In this document: in pieces, positions 27,461 to 35,929 of the stretch | Position numbering within the stretch: position 1 is the stretch's first letter | How the letters are laid out: the number at the start of each line of letters is the position of its first letter | DNA from: Chitinophaga pollutisoli | GTDB taxonomy: Bacteria > Bacteroidota > Bacteroidia > Chitinophagales > Chitinophagaceae | Direction: 5' to 3' | Assembly: GCF_038396755.1 (NCBI RefSeq) | Contig: NZ_CP149822.1 | Location: forward strand, 2,418,001 to 2,482,000 | Length of the DNA stretch: 64,000 bases | Position numbers and translations under genes: made by a program | The notes under the pieces: model-generated | What the model was told of the DNA's origin: nothing | Databases searched by the model: none | What the model saw: the letters and a program-made list of their open reading frames with translations, nothing else

Positions 27461-29017
27461 ATGCTTGTCAGCGTTTTCGGCAGCGCCATTCACGGCGTGG
27501 ATGCCATTACCATTACAATAGAAGTCAATGTAGGCCAGGGCACGCGTTTTTGTCTGGTGGGCCTGCCGGACAATGCCGTAAAGGAAAGTGAATACCGGAT
27601 CGAAACGGTGATCAAGAACATTGGTTACCGCATGCCCCGTTTGCGGACGGTGGTAAACATGGCGCCGGCAGATATCCGGAAGGCGGGAGCAGCGTATGAT
27701 CTGCCGATTGCGTTGGGGATTCTGGCCGCGTCGGAGCAGGCGGTTTTCCGGCATGCGATCGAAACGTTCGTAATTATGGGGGAACTGGGGCTGGATGGAA
27801 CGTTGCGCCCTGTCCGCGGCGCCCTGGCCATGGCGATGCGCGCCCGGCAGGAGGGTTTCTCCGGCATGATCCTGCCCCGGCAAAATGCATTGGAAGCCGC
27901 CATGGTGGAAGGGATCAGCGTGTACGGCATGGCGCACCTGAACGAAGTACTGGCTTTCCTGGAAGGAAGGGAAGAGCGCAGCCCGGAACCCCCAACGGCT
28001 TACCAGCCCGGCTTTCCGGAAGGGTTGGATTTTGCGGAAGTGAAAGGGCAGGAAACGATTAAACGGGCGATGGAAATCGCGGCGGCGGGCGGGCATAACA
28101 TTTTGCTCGTGGGGCCGCCCGGCGCGGGTAAAACGATGCTGGCCCGGCGGTTGCCCACCATTCTTCCGCCGCTCACGTTACCAGAGGCCCTCGAGACCAC
28201 GCGCATCCATTCCGTGGCGGGCAAGCTGAACGCGGCGGACGGCGTCCTCAGTTCCCGGCCCTTCCGGTCGCCCCATCACACTATCAGCGAAATGGCCATG
28301 GTAGGCGGCGGCAGCATTCCCCAGCCAGGGGAAATCTCCCTGGCGCAGCACGGCATCCTCTTCCTCGACGAACTGCCCGAATATCGCCGCTCAGTGCTGG
28401 AAGTCCTGCGACAACCCATGGAAGAACGTTGCGTCAGTATTTCAAGAGCGCGCCAGGCGCTGGAGTTCCCCGCCACCTTCCAGCTCGTGGCGAGCATGAA
28501 CCCCTGCCCCTGCGGGTATTTCAACCACCCCGAAAAACCCTGCACCTGCCATCCGGGCGTTGTCCGCAAATACCTCAACCGCATCTCCGGCCCGCTGCTC
28601 GACCGCATCGACCTGCATGTGGAAGTGACGCCCGTGAGCCCCGGCGCATTGGCGGATTCGCCAGTCCCGGAAGCCAGCGCATCCATCCGGGAACGGGTGA
28701 TGGCGGCGCGGGAACGGCAATCAATGCGCTTCGGCACGCCCACGCATACCGAGCGCAAAAAACAACCCGACGCGTATTGCAACGCGCAAATGAACAGCGG
28801 GCAGCTGGAAAAATTCTGCATACTGGGGCCGGAAGCGCGGCAGCTGCTATCCGCGGCGATGAACAGGTTGCAACTGAGCGCCCGGGCATACGACCGGATT
28901 TTAAAAGTAGCGCGCACCATCGCCGATCTCGACGCTTCCCCGCAAATAGCATCGCATCACATTGCCGGCGCCATTCAATACCGAACGCTGGACCGCGCCA
29001 GCTGGGGCCAGATGTGA
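27461..29017 (+). CDS. comM: YifB/ComM family Mg-chelatase-like AAA+ ATPase
   Basis: 518 residues from ATG 27461 (MLVSVFGSAIHGVDAI is the family start; an in-frame TTG lies four codons earlier). An S5-like N-terminal domain (VGLPDNAVKESEYR, DLPIALGIL) is followed by a chelatase-type AAA+ domain with Walker A GPPGAGKTML, Walker B GILFLDELPEY and a zinc-like cluster NPCPCGYFNHPEKPCTCHP. ComM helicases promote branch migration in natural transformation in some bacteria; the exact role here is inferred. Confidence 0.9.
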   Translation: MLVSVFGSAIHGVDAITITIEVNVGQGTRFCLVGLPDNAVKESEYRIETVIKNIGYRMPRLRTVVNMAPADIRKAGAAYDLPIALGILAASEQAVFRHAIETFVIMGELGLDGTLRPVRGALAMAMRARQEGFSGMILPRQNALEAAMVEGISVYGMAHLNEVLAFLEGREERSPEPPTAYQPGFPEGLDFAEVKGQETIKRAMEIAAAGGHNILLVGPPGAGKTMLARRLPTILPPLTLPEALETTRIHSVAGKLNAADGVLSSRPFRSPHHTISEMAMVGGGSIPQPGEISLAQHGILFLDELPEYRRSVLEVLRQPMEERCVSISRARQALEFPATFQLVASMNPCPCGYFNHPEKPCTCHPGVVRKYLNRISGPLLDRIDLHVEVTPVSPGALADSPVPEASASIRERVMAARERQSMRFGTPTHTERKKQPDAYCNAQMNSGQLEKFCILGPEARQLLSAAMNRLQLSARAYDRILKVARTIADLDASPQIASHHIAGAIQYRTLDRASWGQM

Positions 29018-29032
29018 AAAAGCCACGGAAAT

Positions 29033-29066
29033 AAAAAAGCCTGCGCGGCAATAGCTACGCAGGCTT
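29033..29066 (-). terminator. Terminator of the EF-G-like gene
   Basis: AAGCCTGCG/CGCAGGCTT stem (29037-29066), followed on the minus strand by T6. Confidence 0.8.
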
Positions 29067-29082
29067 CCGTATAGGAACCGGG

Positions 29083-31221
29083 TCAGTGTTGACCGTTCTG
29101 CTGTTCGATTTTCCTGTAATCTTCGCTGAGTTTCCTTTGCACATCGGCCGGCACGGGCGCATATTCCGCGAAGATCGCCTTCACTTTGGCCTTACCCTGC
29201 GTCACGTTGCGCAGCGCGGCGAAGAGATGATCCAATTCGGCCTGCGGCGTCCGGGCTTTGATAACCTGTTTGGCATCGCCGGAATCCATGCCGGTAATGA
29301 TGCTGCGGTGGCTCTGCAACTCGCTCATGATATCGCCCATCATGACGTCGGGCGCGGAAGCTTCCAGGTCGTAGACCGGCTCCAGTAGCTGGGGCGCGGC
29401 CTGGTGGAAGGCTTCGCGGAACGCCATCATACCGGCGATTTTGAAGGAGATATCGTTACTGTCGACCGGGTGCATTTTGCCGTCGTACACGCTTACCTGC
29501 ACGTCGCGCACGTATGATCCGGTGAGCGGCCCTTCCTGCATCTTTTCCATCACGCCTTTGAGGATCGACGGCAGGAAGCGCGTATCGATGGCGCCGCCGA
29601 CGATGCAGTTGTTGAAAACGAGCTTGCCGCCCCAGCTGAGGACGATTTCTTCCGTATCACGAACCGGAAATTCCTTGCTGGCGGGCATCCCTTCGAACCA
29701 GGGCTCAATCTTCATGAACACTTCGCCGAACTGCCCCGCGCCGCCCGACTGTTTTTTATGCCGGTAATTGGCCTGCGCGGCTTTCTGGATGGTTTCGCGG
29801 TAGGGAATGCGGGCGGGAAGGTAATCCACCTGCATATTGTACACATGTTCCAGCCGCCATTTCGTGATGGCCAGGTGCAACTCGCCCTGCCCGTGCAGGA
29901 TCACCTGTTTCAGTTCGCGATTGTACTCCACTTCCAGCGTGGGGTCTTCCATGTGGATTTCGTTGAGGACTTCACCCAGCTTTTCGTCGTCGGCTTTGTT
30001 TTTTGCGATGATGGCCGTCCGTACCCGTGGCGGCGGGAAGTGGATGGGATCGATCTGGCTGTTGAATTTGGGATCGTTGAGGGTATGATTGGTGAAGGTA
30101 TTTTTCAGTTTGAGGGTGCAGCCGATATCGCCGGAACGGAGGCGGTCTACCTGCTGGCGGTTTTTACCGTCGGCAATGAAGAGCTGGTTCAGGCGTTCGG
30201 AGGTATTGCCTTTTTCGTTGTACAGTTCCTGCCCGGCTTTCAGCTCCCCGCTCATCACTTTGAAGAAGGAGAGTTTGCCTATATGGGGCTCCAGCAGGGT
30301 TTTAAACACGAAGAGGCAGGTGGACCCGGCGGGGTCGCAGGGCACTTCGCGGCCGTCTTCCGTGCGTTCCGGGGGCATTTCCACGGCGGAAGGTGCCACA
30401 TTGTCGATGAACCCCATCAGCCTGCCGCTGCCCATATTCCGGAGGGCGCTGAGGCAGAACAGGGGAAACACCTGGTGTTTCATCATCCCGATTTTAAGGC
30501 CTTGCCGGAGCTCGTCTTCGTCGAGACTGCCTTTTTCGAAGTACAATTCCATGAGAGCATCATCGTTTTCGGCGGCTTTTTCGACGAGGGTGTTGTGCCA
30601 CGCTTCGGCCTGCGCCTTTTCATCATCGGGGATGGGGAGTTTTTCAGGTTTGCCGCCACCTTCGGGAAAGCGGTACATGGTCATTTTCAGCAGGTCGATA
30701 ATGGCATTGAAGCCGGGGCCCTGGTTCACGGGGTACTGCATGACGGTGACGGCTGCACCGAAGAAGCGGCGGGCCTGGTCGAGCACCTGCTGGTAATTGG
30801 CGTTTTCGTGGTCGAGCTGGTTAACCGCGAGGATGGTGGGCTTCGCGTAGCGGTCTACGTAATCCCAGATTTGTTCGGTGCCTACTTCCACGCCGTTGTA
30901 GGCGTGGAGCACCATCACGGCGGTGTCGCATACCCGGATAGAAGAGGCGACTTCGCCTATGAAATCTTCCAGGCCGGGAGTGTCGATGATATTGATTTTG
31001 TAATCGCGCCACTCGGTGTGCAGCGTGGTGGCGTATACGGAGTTACCCCGGGCGTGTTCTACCTCATGGTAGTCCGACACCGTGTTTCGCTCCTCCACGG
31101 AGCCGCGTTTTGGGATAATGCCGGCCTCGAACAGCATGTCCTCGGCCAGCGTCGTTTTGCCGCTCTTGGCAGCGCCAATGAGCACAACATTTTTAATGTG
31201 TTTTTCGTCATACGTTTTCAT
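29083..31221 (-). CDS. Elongation factor G-like GTPase (second EF-G type)
   Basis: 712 residues with the EF-G domain order: GTPase domain, domain II, then domains III-V. G1 GAAKSGKTTL and G3 DTPGLEDF are clear, but G4 reads NQLD instead of NKMD. The switch-I region is short and unlike true EF-G. These departures mark the EF-G-like group that coexists with fusA in Bacteroidota; whether it acts in translocation, ribosome recycling or a stress role is not known. Divergent from the ABC exporter gene with a 213-base gap. Confidence 0.85.
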   Translation of the reverse strand: MKTYDEKHIKNVVLIGAAKSGKTTLAEDMLFEAGIIPKRGSVEERNTVSDYHEVEHARGNSVYATTLHTEWRDYKINIIDTPGLEDFIGEVASSIRVCDTAVMVLHAYNGVEVGTEQIWDYVDRYAKPTILAVNQLDHENANYQQVLDQARRFFGAAVTVMQYPVNQGPGFNAIIDLLKMTMYRFPEGGGKPEKLPIPDDEKAQAEAWHNTLVEKAAENDDALMELYFEKGSLDEDELRQGLKIGMMKHQVFPLFCLSALRNMGSGRLMGFIDNVAPSAVEMPPERTEDGREVPCDPAGSTCLFVFKTLLEPHIGKLSFFKVMSGELKAGQELYNEKGNTSERLNQLFIADGKNRQQVDRLRSGDIGCTLKLKNTFTNHTLNDPKFNSQIDPIHFPPPRVRTAIIAKNKADDEKLGEVLNEIHMEDPTLEVEYNRELKQVILHGQGELHLAITKWRLEHVYNMQVDYLPARIPYRETIQKAAQANYRHKKQSGGAGQFGEVFMKIEPWFEGMPASKEFPVRDTEEIVLSWGGKLVFNNCIVGGAIDTRFLPSILKGVMEKMQEGPLTGSYVRDVQVSVYDGKMHPVDSNDISFKIAGMMAFREAFHQAAPQLLEPVYDLEASAPDVMMGDIMSELQSHRSIITGMDSGDAKQVIKARTPQAELDHLFAALRNVTQGKAKVKAIFAEYAPVPADVQRKLSEDYRKIEQQNGQH

Positions 31222-31422
31222 ACGGCAATAGTTTTGCGGGTGAAGCGCGCCGGGGCGAGTGGGTTTGCCGTTCCAGGAGAAAGAATCAGGTTGCGAGGCT
31301 CATAACATGCTGTAGGATGACCTTCCCGGCCGTATATTAAATTACGCAATTTTTAGGGTAAATACCGTGATAAGTCCAGTTTAAAATCGATGTCACAACA
31401 CCGTTAGGGTGCCAAATAACTT

Positions 31423-31430
31423 TACCTTTG
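31423..31430 (+). promoter_or_regulatory. -7 element of the ABC exporter gene
   Basis: TACCTTTG, 4 bases before the ATG. No exact TTG at the -33 distance. Confidence 0.55.
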
Positions 31431-31434
31431 CCCC

Positions 31435-33231
31435 ATGAAATTATTATTACGGTACCTCAAAAACTATAAATGGCTGGTAATGGCCGCGCTGCTGCTGGCG
31501 ACCGTTAACCAGGTGTTTTCCCTGTTAGATCCCTGGATATTCGGAGAAATCGTGGACCGCTTCGCGTCCCATCCCCATACGTTCACGGCCGCCAATGCCG
31601 CTGCGCCCGAACCGCGGACGGAAAATCAATACCTGTACGGCGTGCTGCTCCTGCTGCTGGCATCCATCGGCGTAGCCATGATCTCGCGCATTGCCAAAGC
31701 ATTCCAGGATTATTTCGTGAGCGCCATCACCCAAAGGCTGGGCGCCCGGATGTATACCGACGGCCTCCGGCATTCGATGCGCCTGCCTTACCAGGAGTTC
31801 GAAGACCAGCGCTCCGGCGAAACGCTCGCCATACTCCAGAAAGTGCGCCTCGATACGGAAAAGTTCATCTCCCAGTTTATCAATATCCTCTTCACCACGC
31901 TCGTGGGTGTGGTATTTGTGATGGTTTTCGCCTTCCGGGTGCACTGGTCGCTCGTGTTCGTGTATTTCGGCGGCTCCGTACTGCTGGGATGGCTCATGAA
32001 CGTGCTGAGCAAGCGCATCAAATCGATACAGAAAAATATCGTGAAAGAAACGACCGTGCTGGCCGGCGCCACTACCGAATCGCTCCGCAATATCGAGCTG
32101 GTGAAAAGCCTCGGCCTTACCAACCAGGAGATCCGCCGGCTGAACGCCAATACCATGAAGATCCTGCTACTGGAGCTCACCAAGGTGAAACGCGTACGCA
32201 GTATCGCATTCGTTCAGGGAACGTTCGTCAACCTCCTGCGCTCCACCATCCTGTTCCTGCTGCTGTACCTTATTTATGGCGACCAGGTATCCGTGGGCCA
32301 GCTCATTTCCCTGCAGCTATATTCCTTCTTCCTTTTCGGCCCGCTCCAGGAATTGGGCAACATCATCCTGGCCTACCGCGAAGCGCAGGTTTCGCTGGAT
32401 AACTTCCAGCGGATACTCAATACACCCGTGGAAATAACACCCGCATCGCCGGCCAAGCTATCGCTGGTGAATGAGCTGGCATTCCGGAATGTGGGCTTCC
32501 AGCATATCACCGCCAAAAACAAAGCCCTCGACGCGATCAATTTCACGGTAAAAACCGGCGAAACCATTGCGTTCGTGGGCCCTTCAGGCAGCGGCAAAAC
32601 CACGCTGGTGAAGCTGCTGGTGGGATTGTACAAACCCGGGGAAGGGAATATTGAATACAACGGCATCGATTCCGGCGCGCTGGACATCGAAGAGCTGCGC
32701 CACCAGCTAGGCTTCGTGACGCAGGACACGCAGCTGTTTTCCGGCACCATCCGTGAGAACCTCCTGTTTGTCAATCCCCGCGCCACGGAAGAAGAACTGA
32801 TGAGCGCGCTGCAAAGGGCGTCGGCCTATAGCCTGCTGGCCCGTGCAGAACACGGTATCGACACCGTGATCGGCGAAGGCGGGATCAAAATTTCCGGCGG
32901 TGAGAAGCAGCGCCTCTCCATCGCCAGGGCCCTGCTGCGGCAACCACGGCTCCTGGTGTTCGACGAAGCCACTTCCGCCCTCGATTCCATCACGGAAGAA
33001 GAAATCACCCAAACGGTAAGACAGGTCACCTCCAGCAAAGAACACATCACGGTGATGATCGCCCACCGTCTTTCCACCATCATGCACGCCGACCGCATCT
33101 ACGTCCTCGAAAAAGGCCGTATCGTGGAAACCGGCGCTCACCATGCCCTGCTGGAGGAAAAAGGCCTGTACTACGCCATGTGGCGCCAGCAGATCGGGGA
33201 AAGGAAATCCACCGGACAAACTACCGCATAA
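31435..33231 (+). CDS. ABC exporter, fused membrane and ATPase domains
   Basis: 598 residues. Six membrane segments in the first 320 residues (type IV exporter fold), then an ATPase with Walker A GPSGSGKTTL, Q-loop FVTQDTQLF, signature ISGGEKQRLSIARAL (ISGGE rather than LSGGQ), Walker B LLVFDEATSALD and H-loop AHRLSTI. It forms a homodimer or pairs with a similar half-transporter; substrate could be lipid, peptide or drug. No substrate gene is adjacent, so the cargo is unknown. Confidence 0.92.
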   Translation: MKLLLRYLKNYKWLVMAALLLATVNQVFSLLDPWIFGEIVDRFASHPHTFTAANAAAPEPRTENQYLYGVLLLLLASIGVAMISRIAKAFQDYFVSAITQRLGARMYTDGLRHSMRLPYQEFEDQRSGETLAILQKVRLDTEKFISQFINILFTTLVGVVFVMVFAFRVHWSLVFVYFGGSVLLGWLMNVLSKRIKSIQKNIVKETTVLAGATTESLRNIELVKSLGLTNQEIRRLNANTMKILLLELTKVKRVRSIAFVQGTFVNLLRSTILFLLLYLIYGDQVSVGQLISLQLYSFFLFGPLQELGNIILAYREAQVSLDNFQRILNTPVEITPASPAKLSLVNELAFRNVGFQHITAKNKALDAINFTVKTGETIAFVGPSGSGKTTLVKLLVGLYKPGEGNIEYNGIDSGALDIEELRHQLGFVTQDTQLFSGTIRENLLFVNPRATEEELMSALQRASAYSLLARAEHGIDTVIGEGGIKISGGEKQRLSIARALLRQPRLLVFDEATSALDSITEEEITQTVRQVTSSKEHITVMIAHRLSTIMHADRIYVLEKGRIVETGAHHALLEEKGLYYAMWRQQIGERKSTGQTTA

Positions 33232-33280
33232 ACACGATCATACTACCTGCAGCCGGATTTATATTGTACTTTTACGCACC

Positions 33281-33718
33281 ATGAGCAACAAACAGAATTA
33301 CTTTCTGAGCATACTGAAAATGAAGTGCCCGCATTGCCGGAGAGGCGATATGTTCAAGGATAAAAACCCTTTCCACCTGCGCTTCTCGAAGATTTTCGCG
33401 ATGTACGAAAGATGCCCGGTTTGCAACCAGAAATATGAACTGGAAACCGGGTTTTGGTTCGGGACCGGTTACGTGAGCTACGCCCTTGGCATCGCCCTGT
33501 CGGTTTTTAACCTCGTCTGGTACTGGTTTTTCTTCGGAATGAGCTGGAAAGATGATAGCATCTACTGGTGGCTCGGCGTCAACGGGATCATCCTCCTGGT
33601 GCTGCAACCCTGGCTGATGCGCATTTCCCGCGTGATCTATCTATACTTCTTCGTGTACTACGACGAAGATACCGCGCAGCTCCCCGATCCGGAACACCCG
33701 CTCGATCATTCCCATTAA
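33281..33718 (+). CDS. DUF983 family membrane protein
   Basis: 145 residues from ATG 33281. The N-terminal half has two zinc-finger-like pairs, CPHC and CPVC, in the DUF983 signature MKCPHCRRGDMFKD and YERCPVCNQKYELETGFWFG. Two membrane segments follow (about 63-85 and 95-115). Function unknown. It lies 49 bases after the ABC exporter gene and has its own weak promoter-like TACTTTTA, one base off the consensus. Confidence 0.88.
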   Translation: MSNKQNYFLSILKMKCPHCRRGDMFKDKNPFHLRFSKIFAMYERCPVCNQKYELETGFWFGTGYVSYALGIALSVFNLVWYWFFFGMSWKDDSIYWWLGVNGIILLVLQPWLMRISRVIYLYFFVYYDEDTAQLPDPEHPLDHSH

Positions 33719-33741
33719 TTACGAATGAATTATTCATACTG

Positions 33742-33767
33742 AAGGGCCGTGAAAACGGCCCTTTTTT
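33742..33767 (+). terminator. Terminator of the DUF983 gene
   Basis: AGGGCCGT/ACGGCCCT stem (33743-33762), loop GAAA, then T6. Confidence 0.85.
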
Positions 33768-33983
33768 GCTTTTCATCCAAAATCTGAGCAGTATGTCAGA
33801 TCATCTTTAGTATCGTTACATGATGTAGTTCGAAGGGAAGGAAGATGCAGGCGCATCCATGCTCAAATATATCTTATCATTTTCATTACTCCTTAATTTT
33901 TCTGGGAAGACCGTCGTGTAACGCAATCCCAGCGCGACTTACTTGCCACGCCAACATTCATTTCCAGAAATAAGCGCTTATTA

Positions 33984-34014
33984 TTTGCAACATAGATGCA
34001 TTTTACTAGATTTG
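33984..34014 (+). promoter_or_regulatory. Promoter of the AztD-like gene
   Basis: TTTG (33984-33987), 19 bases, TAGATTTG (34007-34014). Confidence 0.75.
33986..34000. promoter_or_regulatory. Imperfect operator, zinc locus
   Basis: TGCAAC-ATA-GATGCA, one mismatch from the palindrome at 34013. It overlaps the -33 element. Confidence 0.5.
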
Positions 34015-34027
34015 CAACTTTGTTGCA
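34013..34027. promoter_or_regulatory. Operator TGCAAC-N3-GTTGCA, zinc locus
   Basis: Perfect 6-3-6 palindrome overlapping the end of the -7 element and the likely transcription start. The same sequence type recurs at 38736-38750. Confidence 0.65.
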
Positions 34028-34043
34028 CATTAAACATACTATC

Positions 34044-35246
34044 ATGAAAAAGCTCTTGCTCCCGGCGGTTTTCGCCGGATTGTTCCTGGCTGCCTGCCGT
34101 AAAGATGACAAACCCGCCGACCCGGCGCCCGTTGAAAAAGAAGCCGCCTACCTACGGCTGATCGTCAGCGATGCGGACCAGGCGCGTATCTCCGTCGTAG
34201 ATCCCTTGAAAAGCACCACCGCTCCCTTCAACATTAAAGCCGCCCAGCCTTCGCTGTATGCCACCAGCACCGGCCAGTTCGCCGCCATCATCAGCCGCGC
34301 CGACAACACCGTGGAATTCTTCAACACCGGCATCGAAAAACACGGCGGACATTTCCACGTGCATGAACCCGGAATGTCGCCCGTCACCTTTGCCGAAGCG
34401 GGCCCCACGCACTTTTACGCACATGCCGGCCTCAACGCTATTTTCAATGACGGAACGGGTACGATCAGCCTGTTTAAAGACGGCGACCTGGAAGACGGTC
34501 CCGGCGCCATCCTACCGGTTGCCCAACCCCACCACGGCGCCATGGTGATCTTCGACGATCATACCCTTGCCGTTACGCAGAAAGATGGCTCCATTTCCGG
34601 TACGCTTCCCGAAAAAGTAAAAATCATCGACCGTTTCGGTAAAACACTCCACGAAACCGGGATTGCCACCAAAGGCATCCACGGCGATGCGGGCAACGGC
34701 AAAATGGCGGCCTTCGGCAGCCCGGATGGCGTGCTCATCGTTTCCCGGAACGGCGAACAATTCCTCGTACCTTATCCTTCCAACTTCGGCGACGCCTGGC
34801 TCGGGACCATCTACGGCCATAATGCCCTCCCGCACTTCTTCGGTTCCACTAGCCTCGGGCTTTTTAAAATCGATCCCGCCACCAAACAAATCACCGAAGT
34901 GCTGAAAAATAACAACAACATCCATCAATACCTGCTCGACGGCGAGGGCAAGCATTTTTACGTACTTCTCACCGACGGCACGCTGAAAGTCTTCAACGCC
35001 GCCACCGGCCAGCAAACGAAGGAAGCGAAGATTGCACCGCCCATACCCGCGGGCGCCACGGCCGCGCAGAAACCTTATTTCGCCGTATCGCGCAGGGCGC
35101 TATATATCACCGATCAGGCAGCAGGCGCCATCCGCAGCCTCAACCTGCCGGATCTTCAGCAAACGGCTTCCATCAACGTAGGCGGCAAGCCTTTCAAAGT
35201 ACTGGTCACCGGCGACCAGGAAGGCCTCGAGGCAGACGAACACTAA
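34044..35246 (+). CDS. AztD-like beta-propeller lipoprotein (putative zinc chaperone)
   Basis: 400 residues from ATG 34044; a longer frame starts inside the operator. The lipobox LFLAAC gives lipid-anchored Cys18. The rest is repeated propeller blades. A histidine cluster GGHFHVHEP (about 98-106) is followed by THFYAHAG and later PHHGAM, as in the AztD periplasmic zinc chaperones of Paracoccus and Citrobacter. Location opposite a TonB receptor and a histidine-rich lipoprotein under shared operators supports metal handling, most likely zinc. The metal is inferred, not shown. Confidence 0.7.
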   Translation: MKKLLLPAVFAGLFLAACRKDDKPADPAPVEKEAAYLRLIVSDADQARISVVDPLKSTTAPFNIKAAQPSLYATSTGQFAAIISRADNTVEFFNTGIEKHGGHFHVHEPGMSPVTFAEAGPTHFYAHAGLNAIFNDGTGTISLFKDGDLEDGPGAILPVAQPHHGAMVIFDDHTLAVTQKDGSISGTLPEKVKIIDRFGKTLHETGIATKGIHGDAGNGKMAAFGSPDGVLIVSRNGEQFLVPYPSNFGDAWLGTIYGHNALPHFFGSTSLGLFKIDPATKQITEVLKNNNNIHQYLLDGEGKHFYVLLTDGTLKVFNAATGQQTKEAKIAPPIPAGATAAQKPYFAVSRRALYITDQAAGAIRSLNLPDLQQTASINVGGKPFKVLVTGDQEGLEADEH

Positions 35247-35267
35247 AGCCAGCCAATACACAACAAA

Positions 35268-35299
35268 AAGGGGAACCAGCGATTGCCGGTTCCCCTTTC
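35268..35299. terminator. Bidirectional terminator between convergent genes
   Basis: AAAGGGGAACC/GGTTCCCCTTT stem with a 10-base loop. T follows on both strands. Confidence 0.75.
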
Positions 35300-35321
35300 C
35301 TTTTGCCTGTTACAGCTATCG

Positions 35322-35927
35322 TTACTTGATTTCAACCGGGAATTCTGCCTGCGCATCGCTGCTGCCGGGTGCGTAGGAACCGTCTTTGCCGGTCGGCTGG
35401 TGACGCACCACCATGCGTAAATAGCCTTTGAAAGCAGCCTTGGTGGCTACCTGCACATCCAGACCAATGGGTAAGTTCTTCGTGTCTTTATCCAGCGGCC
35501 TAACAGTAGCCGCGGTTGTCACCGAATCGGTTACGGGGGCGTTGGCATTCACGAAAAACAGATGGAAGAGGCGATGTTCATCAGCTTCCTCTGCGATTTC
35601 ATGCGTCACGGTGTCGGCGGGATTTTTACGTTCATCCAGCAATTCGGTAGCCAAAAGATAAGTGGTATTGGCTTTCAGGTTGATGGGCGTTATCTGGGGC
35701 GCGTTGCCACCGGCGCCGTCCATGTCTTTCCACGTCGCGATCACTTTCTCCGCAGGCGTGGCGGCATTGGTGAAAGTGAGTTTCACGGTCGTGATTTCTT
35801 CGTTTTCATTTTCATGATCATGGTCGTGATCGTCATGCTTTTCCTTTTTGCAGGCGGAAAATGTGAGCACGGCGGCTGCGGCCAAAAATGCGATGGACTT
35901 ATTAACAGTGAAAATTTTCTTTGTCAT
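35322..35927 (-). CDS. Histidine/aspartate-rich periplasmic lipoprotein
   Basis: 201 residues with lipobox LTFSAC (lipid-anchored Cys26). Directly after it comes KKEKHDDHDHDHENENEE, an obvious metal-binding segment, and then a beta-rich domain of about 150 residues of no recognised family. It begins 2 bases after the TonB receptor stop, so it is translated from the same mRNA. It probably binds the imported metal at the periplasmic or outer surface. Confidence 0.8.
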   Translation of the reverse strand: MTKKIFTVNKSIAFLAAAAVLTFSACKKEKHDDHDHDHENENEEITTVKLTFTNAATPAEKVIATWKDMDGAGGNAPQITPINLKANTTYLLATELLDERKNPADTVTHEIAEEADEHRLFHLFFVNANAPVTDSVTTAATVRPLDKDTKNLPIGLDVQVATKAAFKGYLRMVVRHQPTGKDGSYAPGSSDAQAEFPVEIK

Positions 35928-35929
35928 GT

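Larger units (their letters stand above)
33719..34043. other. Intergenic stretch with terminator and tandem operators
   Basis: Holds the DUF983 terminator, the promoter of the AztD-like gene and two palindromic operator sites. Nothing recognised in 33768-33980. Confidence 0.7.
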
